This document shows positions 20,448 through 31,700 of a stretch of DNA of 64,000 bases, one piece after another (positions within the stretch are counted from its first letter, which is position 1; every line of letters begins with the position of its first letter). The stretch comes from Adiantum capillus-veneris (lineage: Eukaryota > Streptophyta > Polypodiopsida > Polypodiales > Pteridaceae): positions 93,855,221 to 93,919,220 of the forward strand of contig CM043956.1 in the NCBI GenBank assembly GCA_014529385.2, given 5' to 3'. The notes beneath the pieces are model-generated. The model was not told the origin of the DNA and did not search any database. It saw nothing but the letters and a program-made list of their open reading frames with translations. The position numbers and the translations under genes are program-made.

Positions 20448-23400
20448 TCATGTCTCTAGCTCATCTGTTTGATCATTATCGTCGGAGGTGGCGACTGATG
20501 GTGTGTCCTCATCTGGAATGTCAATAGGTGGAGCGTGGTCAAATCGAAGAAAATAAGGTTTAAGTCGCCAACCATTTACCCTGGTTTTATGAAGTTTTCC
20601 ATCACGCTCCATAAGCTGGTAGCTTCCATTGGCATACTTTTTCCTGATGATGAAAGGGCCTTCCCATCGGAGCAGGAGTTTCTTATCCTTGCGCGTGTCG
20701 AAGCGATTGTCGTAGCGGAGCACCAACATTCCTTTCTTCAATTCTTTTTTCCGGAGATGATCGTTAAAGCTAAGCCGTCTATGCTCTGCTTATGCTGCAT
20801 AATAATTTATTGCTTCTTCTCTGTCCAGCTGCAGTCTTTCCATGTTGATGATGTGATCTCTCAAATGCATGTTGGGTTTTTGAGGTTGACTTGCCATTAC
20901 TCTGAGACTTTGTAGTTGCACTTCAATGGGCAAGATTGCTTCCTTACCAAATACTAGATGATATGGTGTAAATCCCAAGGATGTACGAAATGAAGTTCTG
21001 TAGGCCCATAAAGCTGGTAGTAGATACTTATCCCAGTCTCCAGGATGATTGTTTACCTGATTGGTAATAATTTTAGAAACCATTCCATTTACCTTTTCAA
21101 CTAGGCCATTACATTGAGGGTAATATGGTGAAGAATGCATCCTTGTAATGCCCAGTTTTTGCATTAATTCTCCTACCAAGTCTGCTCTGAAACCTGGCCC
21201 TCTATCAGAGATGATCTCTAAAGGTGTTCCAAACCTACAACATATGTGCTCGTAGATAAATTTAGCTACCTCTACCGCTGTGATTCTAGTGGTGGCTGTA
21301 GCCTCTACCCATCTAGTCATGTAGTCGACCCCCATGATAATGTAGAATTTTCCTGAGTTGGCCGTAGGTAATGGCCCAATGGCATCGATACCCCATTTTT
21401 CAAATGGGCCATATGAGAGAATAGGTGTCTGTGGTTCAGGCATAAGTGACCTAGTGCCGGCCTTTTGACACAACTTACACGTTTTGCACCAGTGGTGTAC
21501 ATTACGGTTGAGGCTAGGCCATATGAAGCCTGCTTGCAAGATTTTCCTACTTGTTATGTCTAGGGCAAAGTGACCACCACAAACCCCGTCGTGATAGCTA
21601 GCAATTACTCCCGTGATTTCCTGAGAGAGAGGGACCTTCCTGAGTATTTGGTCCTTACCCTGACAGTACAAACCGTCATTGATGAGTCGATACCTTGTGG
21701 CCTTCCGCGTCAGCCATTGTTTCTGTCCCTTTGTTAAATCGGATGGGCATTCCCCTGTTTCCAAAAAATGCATGATGTCAGGCAAGGCATCACTTCCTTG
21801 AAATAGAGGGAGCTTTAGTTTTATTGCTCCAACCACCACTTCCTGTAGTCTTTCACTTGCTAGGGCATCTGCTTCTTGGTTTTGAGCCCTTGGGATATGG
21901 TGTATTTGAACTTCTTCAAACTTACCCAACAAGGTTTTTACACCACTTAAGTGAGTCCTTAAACTAGGATTCTTGCATGTCCATGCTCCATTTACTTGCC
22001 TTACCAGAAGTAGAGCATCCCCAAATACATTAAGGCGTTGTACACCTTGTGAGACGCACCATTGTAGACCCTTGGTTAGTGCTGCATACTCAGCTTCATT
22101 GTTAGAATGTGAATCTAGCAATTGGCCCAACGAAAATACCTTTGTCATCAAAGACCACTATGCCTGCAGCTGCTTTGTCGGACGCTCGCTTGTAGGCTCC
22201 ATCAAAGTAGAGAGAGTATGCTCCTTCTACCATCGGTGGTACTGGAGGTAATCGGACTTTTCCTTCCTTAGATTGCTTCTCCTTCCCTTCAAAGACTTGG
22301 TAGGTCATGAGTCCCCCCAAACTTGCCCTTGTTGTGCTTTCTACCGGTACCGTGTAGTCAAACTCTTGCAGACGAACTAGCCATTTAGTAATTCTAGCAG
22401 ACACATCCATGTGTTGTACAACATAGGGAAATATTTCATCCGTGGTTAGAATCACAAATTGCTTAGGCAGAAAATATGACCTAAACTTTGTAGTTGCAAA
22501 TCTAAGAGCTAGGACTAAGTGTTCCACATGGGTGAAACCTTTCTCTCCTGCTGTCATCATTCGACTAGAGAAGTAGATTGGCCTTATGAAAGATGTCGTT
22601 GTATCCTTTTGGAGTAGCACAGCCCCCAATGAGTCATCACCAACACTTGAGGTGACATAGAATTTTTCATCCCACTTAGGTGGTGAGATAGTTGGCAGAG
22701 TGGCTAAGACCTCCTTTACCTTGTTGTAGTGATGTTCACTTTCCTCATCCCAAGTGAAAGTTGATCTTTGAGTGAGTTGTTACAGTGGTAGAACAAGTTG
22801 TGATAGTAGATGTATGAATCTACTTAAGTACCTCACCTTCTGTAGAAAAGAGACCAGTTGAGGTGCGGTCGTTGGTGAAGGTAGGGCTATGAGTGCGGAC
22901 ACCTTACTTGGGTCGGCGTTGATACCTTTTGCTGAAATTTCATAGCCTAGTAGAATGACTTTACTCTCCCCAATGTGGCATTTATCCACATTTAATTGCC
23001 CACCTAGGCTTTGTAACCTGGCCAAACCTTCAGTTACCTTTTCTAAATGTGAAGTACGGGAGCTATATATACAAAAATCATCAATGAACACTCTTATGGA
23101 TGTTCCAAAGAACGGTTGAAAAACATATGTGACATATCTTTGGAATGTGGCAGGTGCATTTGTGAGACCAAATGGCATAACTCTGTATGCAAAACAACCC
23201 CATGGCGTGATAAAAGTGGTTTTTAGCTGATCTTCCAAGGCTATGCGTATTTGAAAGTATCCAGAATAACCATCACAGACGGTATAGCATTCAAAACCTG
23301 CTACTTCATTCATAATTTCATCCAAGAAAGGGAGAGGAAAGTGGTCTCTCTTTGTAGCTGCATTTAGTGGTTTGTAGTCAAGACAGGCCCTCCACTTACC

Positions 23401-23640
23401 ATTATTTTTAGGCGTCACCACTACGGGTGACACCCATTCTGAGTTTTCTACAGGATAGATGAATCCCGCCTCCAGCAGTTTCCTTACCTCGGCCAAGAGT
23501 GCCTTTTCTTGTATGACCCCTAGTCGTCGTAGCTTTTGCACAACTGGTTTTACCCCTTCCTTCAACTTAATATGATGTTCCACCACTGTAATGCCTGTGA
23601 TTATTTCATAGTTATCAATGAACAGGTTAGGAATCCCATC
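20448..23640 (-). pseudogene. pol: Pol of B: RT to integrase, with stops and a frameshift
   Basis: RT and start of RNase H in 22780-23586 (CLDYKPLNAATK, FIDDF), RNase H and start of the second RNase H in 22102-22780, rest of the second RNase H (NNEAEY), integrase zinc finger (CKTCKLCQ) and core (GIDAIGPLP, SDRGPGF, NGLVEK) in 20790-22151, and GPY tail in 20448-20789. Breaks: TAA at 22780-22782, frame change near 22110-22140, TAA at 20790-20792 (Gln codon in B'), and a frame change near 23600-23640 before RT. It cannot make a full polyprotein. Confidence 0.88.
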
Positions 23641-24893
23641 AACATTTGCAAAAAACTATCTTTCTCCTCAAGTGTTATTTCCGTAGGCAACATACCCTTC
23701 AACCTACTTCCTCCTAGGCCAGGTGATTTGCTCTCCTCTTCATTGGGTTTCACTTTTGGTGATGGATCACCAGTTGTGCTTACCATTTGTGGATCCTTCA
23801 TAATGATACCCATCACATCAATGGAACTGTCACTTTCGTCGGTGGATGTGGTCTCCTCCTCAGAACTGGAAGATTCGCTAGTGGTTTCATCTGCCGATGT
23901 TTCCAGATTCATTTGCTTCTGCTTGCCAATCCCCTTTCTTACCGGTCATGCGTAGAAGGCCAGTACCCCAGTCCTGTTTTGCCTTCATGGCCATCAACCA
24001 TGGCCTTCCCAAGATTAGTGGATAGCCCTCCCCCTTAGTAGGCATTACAAAAACATCTACCTCTACCTCAGTGTTGAAAGATTTTATTTTTACGGCACTT
24101 ACCACACCCACACACTTTACTTTTGCGTTGTTTGCCATCTTTGCCTTGCATGGAGAAAGCGTGTCAACCTCGAGCCCTAATCGAAGCATCATAGCTTCGC
24201 TCATTACACAGATTTGTGCACCTCCATCAATGTAGGTGTTTCCAACCCTCTTTTCTTTTATGTTTACGTCGACAATTGGAAGGATGTCATCCATGTTGCA
24301 TTCCGAAATTGCTCCGGCTACCTTTGTTTTGGAGCGTCTTGTACTTACCATTTTAGACCATTGTTGCCTTACTTTAGGTACAAGATGAGCAACTGTGGCC
24401 ATGTAATCTTCAGTCCTTGCTCTGCCACATCCAATGTTAGATCATAGGGCTTAGAACTTTTCCCTACCTGGAAGTCGGTGATGCCCAATTTCCGTCGTCG
24501 CCTGGATGGCCTCTTGCTAGTTTCTCCTCTCATGCTTCTCTCATCATCTGATTGTGTAGCTTTCTCCCTCCTAGCTCTTTCCACAGTCATGGCTTCAAGT
24601 GGTTCTAAAAAGGTTACCTTCTCCTTACCCTTGTCCCTCTCCTTTGCTCTGGGTGGATCCACTACTACGGTTTTTCCTTTCTCTTCTAGCCTTATGATGT
24701 TTACAGGGCGATCAGATGGTGGGGCTGGTGGAAGAGGTGTAATGGATTCTTGTACTGGTGTCTGGGGTGGACGTAGAATTTGTGTTTGTGGGGGTGGTGC
24801 TCGAGGTGGGGGTGTTCTTTCTCTAGGGGGTGACAATTGGTTCCTCCTACCTCCTCTATTATAGTTTTGTCGTGGTTTGGGACAGTAGTACAT
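23601..24893 (-). pseudogene. pro: Protease and linker of B
   Basis: Three frames in succession: the proline-rich linker after the zinc knuckle (24369-24893), the retropepsin with YIDGGAQICVMSEAM and LILGRPWLMAMKAKQDWGTG (23887-24402), and the acidic linker (EEETTSTDESDSSIDVMGII, 23601-23912). The ORFs overlap slightly, so small indels explain the frame changes. Same order as in C, where it is continuous. Confidence 0.85.
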
Positions 24894-25670
24894 ACCGTGA
24901 CCGTCTTCTCCGTAGTTGTAGCAATGATACTCCCTGTTTTTTCATCGTGCTCTTCCAGGGTCTTGATCTCTTTCTTGACTCCTCCCTTACTGTATTAAGT
25001 GGACAGACAAATTCTGCAGTTGGTCAGTAATATGGGCCAACATATCTTGTTGGTCATCTCTTACCCCAAGAACCGGTGGTGGTGGTGGAATGGTGGTTGT
25101 CGTAGTTGCTGGTCGACGCGATGTTCCTGCTTCTGTTGACTTGGTTTCTTTGACTTTCATTCGCAGCTTCTTGTCCTTAAGGCGAGCAATCTCAATGGCT
25201 AACTCGTACGTAGCTGGGAATCTACCTTTCACCTTCTCCTTGAGAAGCGGTCATAAGCCATGCGTGAACCGATCTTTTTTTAGGAAATCGGGTGTAGCTT
25301 CCCTCCTTGCCAGTGACTCAACCCACCGTTCCCACAAATCCACAAATTTGGACTCATACATGGCATATTCTAAAAGACCCTCCTGCTTCAAGTCTCTCAA
25401 CTTGTCCCACAACTTTTCTGAAGTGGTACCTCCCCCAAAGCGCCTCTTAAAAGCGGTTTTTAAGGATTCCCAATCATCCTTGGTTGCTTGTGGAAGTGCA
25501 TTGTACCATGATCTAGCTTCTAGCTTCATGAGATGCTTAAAGATTCTAACCCGGGATTCATCCGTATCTTTGTTGCTCACTACACATGCTACTTCAAAGT
25601 CATCTAGGAAGTCTGTTACCAAATCCTCCCCCTTCTTTCCTTTAAATGTTGGAAATGCTACACTTGCCAT
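24894..25670 (-). pseudogene. gag: Gag of B with altered zinc knuckle
   Basis: ATG at 25668-25670 (MASVAFPTFKG). Gag domain with ARSWYNALPQATKDDW, then a TGA at about 25251 and a basic linker. The knuckle reads CYNYGEDGHGMYYC, so the second metal-binding Cys is Tyr, exactly as in C. Further stops lie between 24987 and 24894. Gag begins 83 bases after the last leader ORF. Confidence 0.85.
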
Positions 25671-25753
25671 GATTACTGAGAGAGAGCTAGAAAGACACAC
25701 TGGTTAACTTGCAAAAGTTTTTTTCTTCTTTACAAGGAGGCGTGTATACCCTC

Positions 25754-25972
25754 TTATACTAGGACATAGATTAAAACTTCAAACGGTACATTGCCTTGTA
25801 CCAAAGGTAAGACAAATGGTTGATCTGATGCCAGAACCTCAAAAAACCACTCCCCACCTAGCATGGTGTCAATGATGTGCTCGTAGTGAGCCTTCAAGTC
25901 GAGTATTACCTTGATTGAGCGTACACGTGTTGGTATGTGTGATCTGTCTTGAGGTAGGTTGTACTGATTCAT
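25754..25972 (-). CDS. Leader ORF 3 of B
   Basis: ATG at 25970-25972, 17 bases after the stop of the preceding ORF. The 72-residue product shares with the A and C leader proteins the C-terminal pattern PFVLPL followed by FEVLIYVLV and a central E-VLAS, but overall similarity is low. Probably a diverged member of the same family. Function unknown. Confidence 0.55.
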   Translation of the reverse strand: MNQYNLPQDRSHIPTRVRSIKVILDLKAHYEHIIDTMLGGEWFFEVLASDQPFVLPLVQGNVPFEVLIYVLV

Positions 25973-25989
25973 GTGAATCTTAGAGGTGC

Positions 25990-26214
25990 TTAGTCACTGT
26001 CCAAGCTTGTGGGAGAGGGTGGTGTTCTTTCCTGAAACAAACTCAGTAGATCCCTAGTTTCTCTAGTGAGAGTGTGAGCCAATGCTTCTGTTATCTGTGC
26101 TGCAGTATCAGGTGCGACTTGAAAACTGACTGTGATAATTACCTCGGTGACTTGAGTTACCCGATTCTCAAAGTAGAATAGTATTGATTCTCTATTGTGT
26201 AGAGCTCCTTCCAT
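25990..26214 (-). CDS. Leader ORF 2 of B
   Basis: ATG at 26212-26214, inside the end of leader ORF 1 (overlap 23 bases, another frame). The 74-residue product begins MEGALHNRESILFYFENRV and ends with a proline-rich tail. Weakly like the middle C leader ORF (EIFYINIHEGTVTHI). No known domain. Confidence 0.5.
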   Translation of the reverse strand: MEGALHNRESILFYFENRVTQVTEVIITVSFQVAPDTAAQITEALAHTLTRETRDLLSLFQERTPPSPTSLDSD

Positions 26215-26458
26215 TTTGTTGTTGTTGTGGGTTGGTTGTAGGTTGCGGACATGGTTTCGACCTTCTCCTTCTTCTTCTTGGCACTCGGCCTATGTATATC
26301 CACTGGGTTTTGCGTGTTGGTTGACTCTCCCACTTCAAATCGATTACTGTTACGCCTGGCACTCGAGCTTCGATGGAGATGCGGAGTTCGTCTAGTTGTG
26401 CTTGGAGCTCTTCTTCTTCTATCATCCAGTTAGCAAATCCTGCTAGCCATTCATCCAT
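26192..26458 (-). CDS. Leader ORF 1 of B, MDEW family
   Basis: ATG at 26456-26458, 54 bases from the primer-binding site. The N-terminus MDEWLAGFANWMIEEEEL matches the first leader ORF of C (MDEWREEFANWRTEEEE), including PG-x-x-VI further on; the C-terminus is arginine-rich (RRRRRRSKP) in B and (RQRRRVRRR) in C. Acidic start and basic tail suggest a nucleic-acid or partner-binding protein, which is inference. Confidence 0.65.
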   Translation of the reverse strand: MDEWLAGFANWMIEEEELQAQLDELRISIEARVPGVTVIDLKWESQPTRKTQWIYIGRVPRRRRRRSKPCPQPTTNPQQQQNGRSSTQ

Positions 26459-26512
26459 TCACAATAGTTTAGGGATTTCAGTCTTGTAAACTGAAGGGTT
26501 TCATGAAAATAT

Positions 26513-26529
26513 CCTCAGTGGGGGCACCA
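26513..26529 (-). other. Primer-binding site of B
   Basis: Sense TGGTGCCCCCACTGAGG, two bases inside the LTR edge at 26532. Same 17 bases as in A and C. Confidence 0.87.
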
Positions 26530-26625
26530 AATGACGGGATCAAAGCGAACCCCGAACCTTGACGGCCTCTAAAACACTAGGGATCGAGTGGCGTGCCTCG
26601 AGCCTATCATAGTAAAGCAAACAGG

Positions 26626-26652
26626 GGGCACCACCTAGCTTCAGCGGCTAGG
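26626..26652 (-). promoter_or_regulatory. U5 hairpin plus PBS-like motif, B middle LTR
   Basis: cctagc (26634-26639) pairs with gctagg (26647-26652); sense TGGTGCCCCC adjoins. This copy would lead the B transcript. Confidence 0.75.
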
Positions 26653-26744
26653 ACGCAAACAACACACCACCATAACAAAGTTTTCATCCAAGAGAGATGG
26701 ATGCTTGGGAGTAATGATGAAGATGAAGGGGAATGAGATCAAGT

Positions 26745-26751
<7 letters not shown>

Positions 26752-26788
<37 letters not shown>
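26752..26788. repeat. GA microsatellite in B middle LTR
   Basis: Shorter allele of the tract at 19084-19136. Confidence 0.88.
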
Positions 26789-26792
<4 letters not shown>

Positions 26793-27050
26793 CGGAGGGG
26801 GTATAGCGGCTTAGTACTTAGGCACCACAAAAGGATGGCGAATCCGCACACCCTTCACACATACACAAGCTCACTCCAAACACAAGACTAGGTGGCGATT
26901 CCGCACACCTTACATGGGCAAAACATTGCAAGAAAACATACTCACAAAACCTTGATGGCGGGAAAAAGAGCAGTGCAATCGGGTGGCCTCTGTACTCGTG
27001 CACACTCCACAAACCACGCCTCATGAAAACAAGCAAAGAACAAAACAAAG

Positions 27051-27081
27051 GGGGCACCACCCTAAATTAAGAGGTTTAGGG
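27051..27081 (-). promoter_or_regulatory. U5 hairpin plus PBS-like motif, C 3' LTR
   Basis: ccctaaa (27060-27066) pairs with tttaggg (27075-27081), loop of eight bases. Sense TGGTGCCCCC adjoins. The stem sequence differs from A, B and E while pairing is kept. Confidence 0.78.
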
Positions 27082-27549
27082 ACCTCACACATAGTGTACA
27101 TAGGCAAGTGAGACTTCTGGCATTATGATGGCATCAAAACATATGGCAAAACACATAGAAACGAAGCTTAGGGACCTTATGTAGCATATATATACACAAG
27201 ACATCAGTTTAACAATACAACGGCATCTGATCATACATAACAAGGATATAGAGAAGCAAGCCAAGGATGGCATAATCCCTTGTCAAAAACAATCAACCTA
27301 GCAAGTAGGTATGATCCTACTAGCAACACATCAATACCTTAGAGAATGATGGCGAGGATGGTGGCCATGGAGCATGAGAGAAGACTCCTTATTTAGGTTT
27401 TAGGGCTAGTAATGTAGCATACTAGAGGGAGAGAGAGAGAGGGAGAGAGAGTAGAGCTCCATCCATAGCTCCTCGTTGTGAGCAAGGTCGTCATAGCTTC
27501 GTTGCTTGGTGAAGTGGGTGAAGTGTTGGTTTTGAGTGAGAGAAGGCCT

Positions 27550-27560
27550 CTTTATATAGG
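27550..27560 (-). promoter_or_regulatory. TATA box, C 3' LTR
   Basis: Sense CCTATATAAAG; partner at 35945-35955 (CCTATATAAGG) in the 5' LTR. Confidence 0.7.
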
Positions 27561-28470
27561 TTTCTGAGAGGGTTTAGGATTAGGGATAAACATGCTTAAA
27601 TCCGCTGATTGGGGTTACTTTTTGCTTAGGGTGGTCAACAGATTGAGGTCACCTGATATGTCACCATCAAGATATTCTCTAGAGTGATGTGAGAGGGGAG
27701 GGTAAATGCTGATTTTTCTGATTGTGACACATGGGGATAAGGCCTTGACCAGCATTTAAGAGCAGGTAAGGTGGCTGTTGAAACTGGAGGTTCTGCACAT
27801 GTCAGGGGGGGACCTGCGGGGGGGAGGTGGCAGCTCGGTCCTCCTGAATATCAATTCTCAAAAAATCCTCAACCATGGCTTCTTTTGACATGTGTTCTTT
27901 GAAAAAATCAGCATGTCTCTTTTCAACTCAAAAGTCTTTATCCCTGTTGACTCACCTTTACCAGAAGATTTTCCCCTTTTCTCCTCCTGTAACTGCATTG
28001 TTGATGCCCAATCACTGCTTCTAGTAACAGTAAACTGTTACCTACCAAATACTTATGGTGCAGTAAAAAATATTTACCATGGGTAAAAAAAGTTATTGTA
28101 GGTAAAAAGTGATTTGTATTTACCATGTAGGTGAAAAATATTTACTGTAGGTAAAAAATATTTACTGTCGGTAAAAAAGTGAAAACGGAGTATGCTGTGC
28201 TGTGAGTCCACACGAACATCCTCGTGTAAATTTCACTAGAAATTCACACCTAGAATGGGCTATTCTGTAAGATATAGGTTGTAGGCATGCATAAGAGCTC
28301 GTTCCCACGTATCTTCTGTCCATGGCACTTTTTACTCTTTGGTGCTTGTGAAGTAGATTTTTTCTTCTCTTTCGAGATCCCTTGGACTAGAGTATGCTCA
28401 TCTCCCCAACAACTGACTGCGCCTTTATTGCATCTTCAGAAGGGGTCCTAAAAACCATGCATCATCATAT

Positions 28471-28484
28471 AGCCCTCCCCCTTA
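28471..28484 (-). other. Polypurine tract of C
   Basis: Sense AAGGGGGAGGGCT a few bases before the LTR start TGATGCATGG. The stretch 28485-28775 between it and the end of pol is non-coding. Confidence 0.8.
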
Positions 28485-28775
28485 AGCTAGAGGTATTTGA
28501 TGCCTCTAGCTGTAGGTTGTGCTCCAATAGGTTCTCTTGAATACTTACCCACCTGGTACCAATTGAATTTGCCATGTTACTGCTTTCTTGGATGATGCAC
28601 CCTGTTTAGTCCTTTCTGATGAATAATTGTATCCATCCATGACTAACAACTGGTCTCCTAGACCCTTGAAAGCCATACCCCATCCATTGTCAATATCCGC
28701 TTTCACTGGTAGCATTCTCTTTTTTTCCTCTTTTTTTTTTTGTTTTTGAAACGAAGCTTGTACATGATCGTTACC

Positions 28776-31700
28776 TTACTTGGAGCTCGAATATGATGAG
28801 CTCTCTTCTGAACCATCCTTAGCATTGATTTCACCAGCATATGGCTGTGAAAGACAACATTGGTAGGCCTTCAATCGCCAACCATTTACCGGGGTCTGAT
28901 GTACCTTACCATCTAGGTCACCTAGTTGGTAACTACCATTTGAGAACCTCTGTATCACTACAAAAGGGCCTTCCCACTTAAGCAAGAACTTACCATCCTT
29001 CCTACGATCAAAGCGATTGTCGTATCTGAGCACTAAAGAACCTTCCTTGATACCTTTCTTGACAAGGTTGCGATTGAACTTCTTTCGTTTCTTCTCTGCC
29101 TGGGCTGCATAGTACTTCACTGCTGACTCGCGATCTAGCCCTAACCTCTCCAAATCGATGATTCTTCCTTCCACCTTCTTCTCTTGACTATCCTCTTGAT
29201 GTGCTTTTAGAACTCGGAGGCTCGCTAGCTCCACTTCTATAGGCAATAGTGCCTCTTGCCCGTAAACCAAGTGAAAAGGTGTATACCCCAAGGATGTTTT
29301 AAAGGATGTTCTGTAGGCCCAAAGTGTTGCATCTAGGTGTTTGTCCCATGCCTTAGGATGTAAATGCACTTTCTTAGTGATGATTTTACACATAAGACCA
29401 TTTACCTTTTCCACAAGACCATTGCACTGAGGGTAGTATGGTGTAGAGTGCCTGCGCTTGATTTTTAACTTGCTCATCAATTGCCCGACTAAATCAGCTC
29501 GAAATCCCGGTCCCCTATCCGAGAGAATCTCCAAAGGTGTTCCAAAACGGCAACAAAGGCATTCAAAAATGAAATCACTCACGTCCTTGGCTGTGATGCG
29601 CTTTGTGGGACGAGCTTCTGCCCATCTGGTCATGTACTCCACCCCCATAATGATGTATTCCTTCCCTGATTGAGTGCAAGGTAGTGGCCCTATTGCATCT
29701 ATCCCCCATTTTTAAAATGGCCCATAGGTTTTGATTGGATGCTGATTTTCATGCGTAAGACGCCTTGGTCCAGCTTTTTGGCAAACCTCACATGTGCGGC
29801 ACCAATGTTGTACATCTCGATGGAGGCTTGGCCACGTGAACCCTGCTTGTAAAATCTTTCTGCTAGTAATCTCTTGTGAAAAGTGGCCACCACACACACC
29901 TTCATGACAACTAAACAAAATATCCTTTATCTCTTGGGATGCAGGAACTCTCCTTAAGACAGCATCTTTCCCTCTACAATACAAGTCCTCATTCACTAAG
30001 CTATAGCTGGTAGCCTTTTTTGCCAGCCACCTACATTCACTTTTACTCATACCAGAGGGTGCTTCACAATGCTCAAGAAAGTAAAGTAAATCATGCAGCT
30101 CCTCTTTTCCCTGGTATAAAGGACTTTTCACAAGGATAGCACCTACTATGAGAGTTTGTAGTTCTTCACCTGCTAAGGCATCTGCTTCTCGATTTTGATC
30201 TCTAGGTACAAAGTGCACTCGAACTTCTTTAAAACCCTTCAACAAGGCCTTTGCTTCCCTCATCTTAACAGATAATTTGTCATTTTTACAGGCCCATACA
30301 CCAACCACTTGCTTAACAATCAACATGGAGTCACCAAAAACATTTAGCTTTGTGATGCCCTGAGAAAGACAACATTGCAACCCTAAAACAAGGGCATGGT
30401 ACTCTGCCTCATTGTTAGAATGAACCTCTTTTAGATGAAACCCTTTTGCAAAGATCTTCTCCTTCTCTGGACCTAATATTACTATGCCTGCTGATGCCTT
30501 GTCTTTGGTCCTCTTGTAAGCCCCATCAAAATGCAGACTGTGTGCTCCCAGTAGAACTTCAGGCTTCGGGATAGGCGGTACCTTACTAGGTTCCTCTTTC
30601 TTGGCCTTCTCATAACACCTTTGTGTGAGGACATCTGCCAAACAAGCACGGGTGGAATCCTCTACTTGTAGTGTGTAGTCAAACTCTTGAAGCTGCACCA
30701 CCCACTTTGCTATTCTTTGAGACAATTCCATGTGTTGTAGGGCATATGGAAAAACCTCCTCAGTTGTGATCACCACAAATTGTCTCGGAAGTAAGTAAGC
30801 CCGAAACTTCTCCACTGCAAACTTAAGAGCTAGCACCAATTGCTCAGTTGCACTGAAACCCTTTTCAGTAGCTGTCATCACTCTACTAGAGAAGTAGACT
30901 GGTCTCATGAGGGATGTCTTTGGGTCTTTTGGCATCAAGACAGCTCCTAGAGCTTTCGGACCTACACTAGGATTTACATAGAATAATTCACCCCATGTGG
31001 GTTGTAGGACGACAGGCAATGAGCTCAAAATGGTTTTAACTTCTTGAAAGCACCTTTCACCCTCCTCACTCCATGTCAATGTAGTGTGTTTAGTGAGCTG
31101 CTGCAAAGGATAGATTGCCTGAGAAAGGAGATGTATGAATCGTCCCATGTAGCGAACCTTTTGAATGAAGGAGACTAGTTGCTTCACGTTTGAAGGAGTA
31201 GGTAAATCTAACAATGTCTTTACCTTTTCAGGGTCAGCCTCAATACCATCTTGAGACACAACATGGCCTAGTAGAGTGACCTTGCTCTCACCTATGTGGC
31301 ACTTGTCTTTATTCAATTGCCCACCCAATTGGGCCAGACGGGTGAAACCTTCATCAACCTTGGACAGATGTACTTCCCTAGAGCTGTAAATGCAAAAATC
31401 ATCAATGAAGACTCGTATGGACTTACCAAATTAAGGTTGAAACACCAAGTTCATAAACCTCTGGAAAGTAGCTGGGGCATTAGTTAAACCAAAAGGCATA
31501 ACTCTATAAGCAAAACACCCCCAAGGTGTTATGAAGGTAGTCTTTCTTTGGTCTTCATCTACAATTCTGATTTGGAAGTAGCCTGAGTACCCATCACACA
31601 CTTTGTACCTGTCATGACCAACCACTTCATTTAGTATTTCATCTTGAAAAGGCAAAGGAAAATGGTCCCTTTTTGTGGCTGCGTTTAGAGGCTTGTAATC

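Larger units (their letters stand above)
26953..28464 (-). repeat. Element C 3' LTR
   Basis: 1512 bases, plus-strand start tgatggcgggaaaaag and end aaccatgcatca. Hairpin 27060-27081, short interrupted GA tract about 27424-27453, TATA 27550-27560. Repeated TTTAC-type motifs (gtaggtaaaaa) occur near 28060-28175. Confidence 0.94.
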
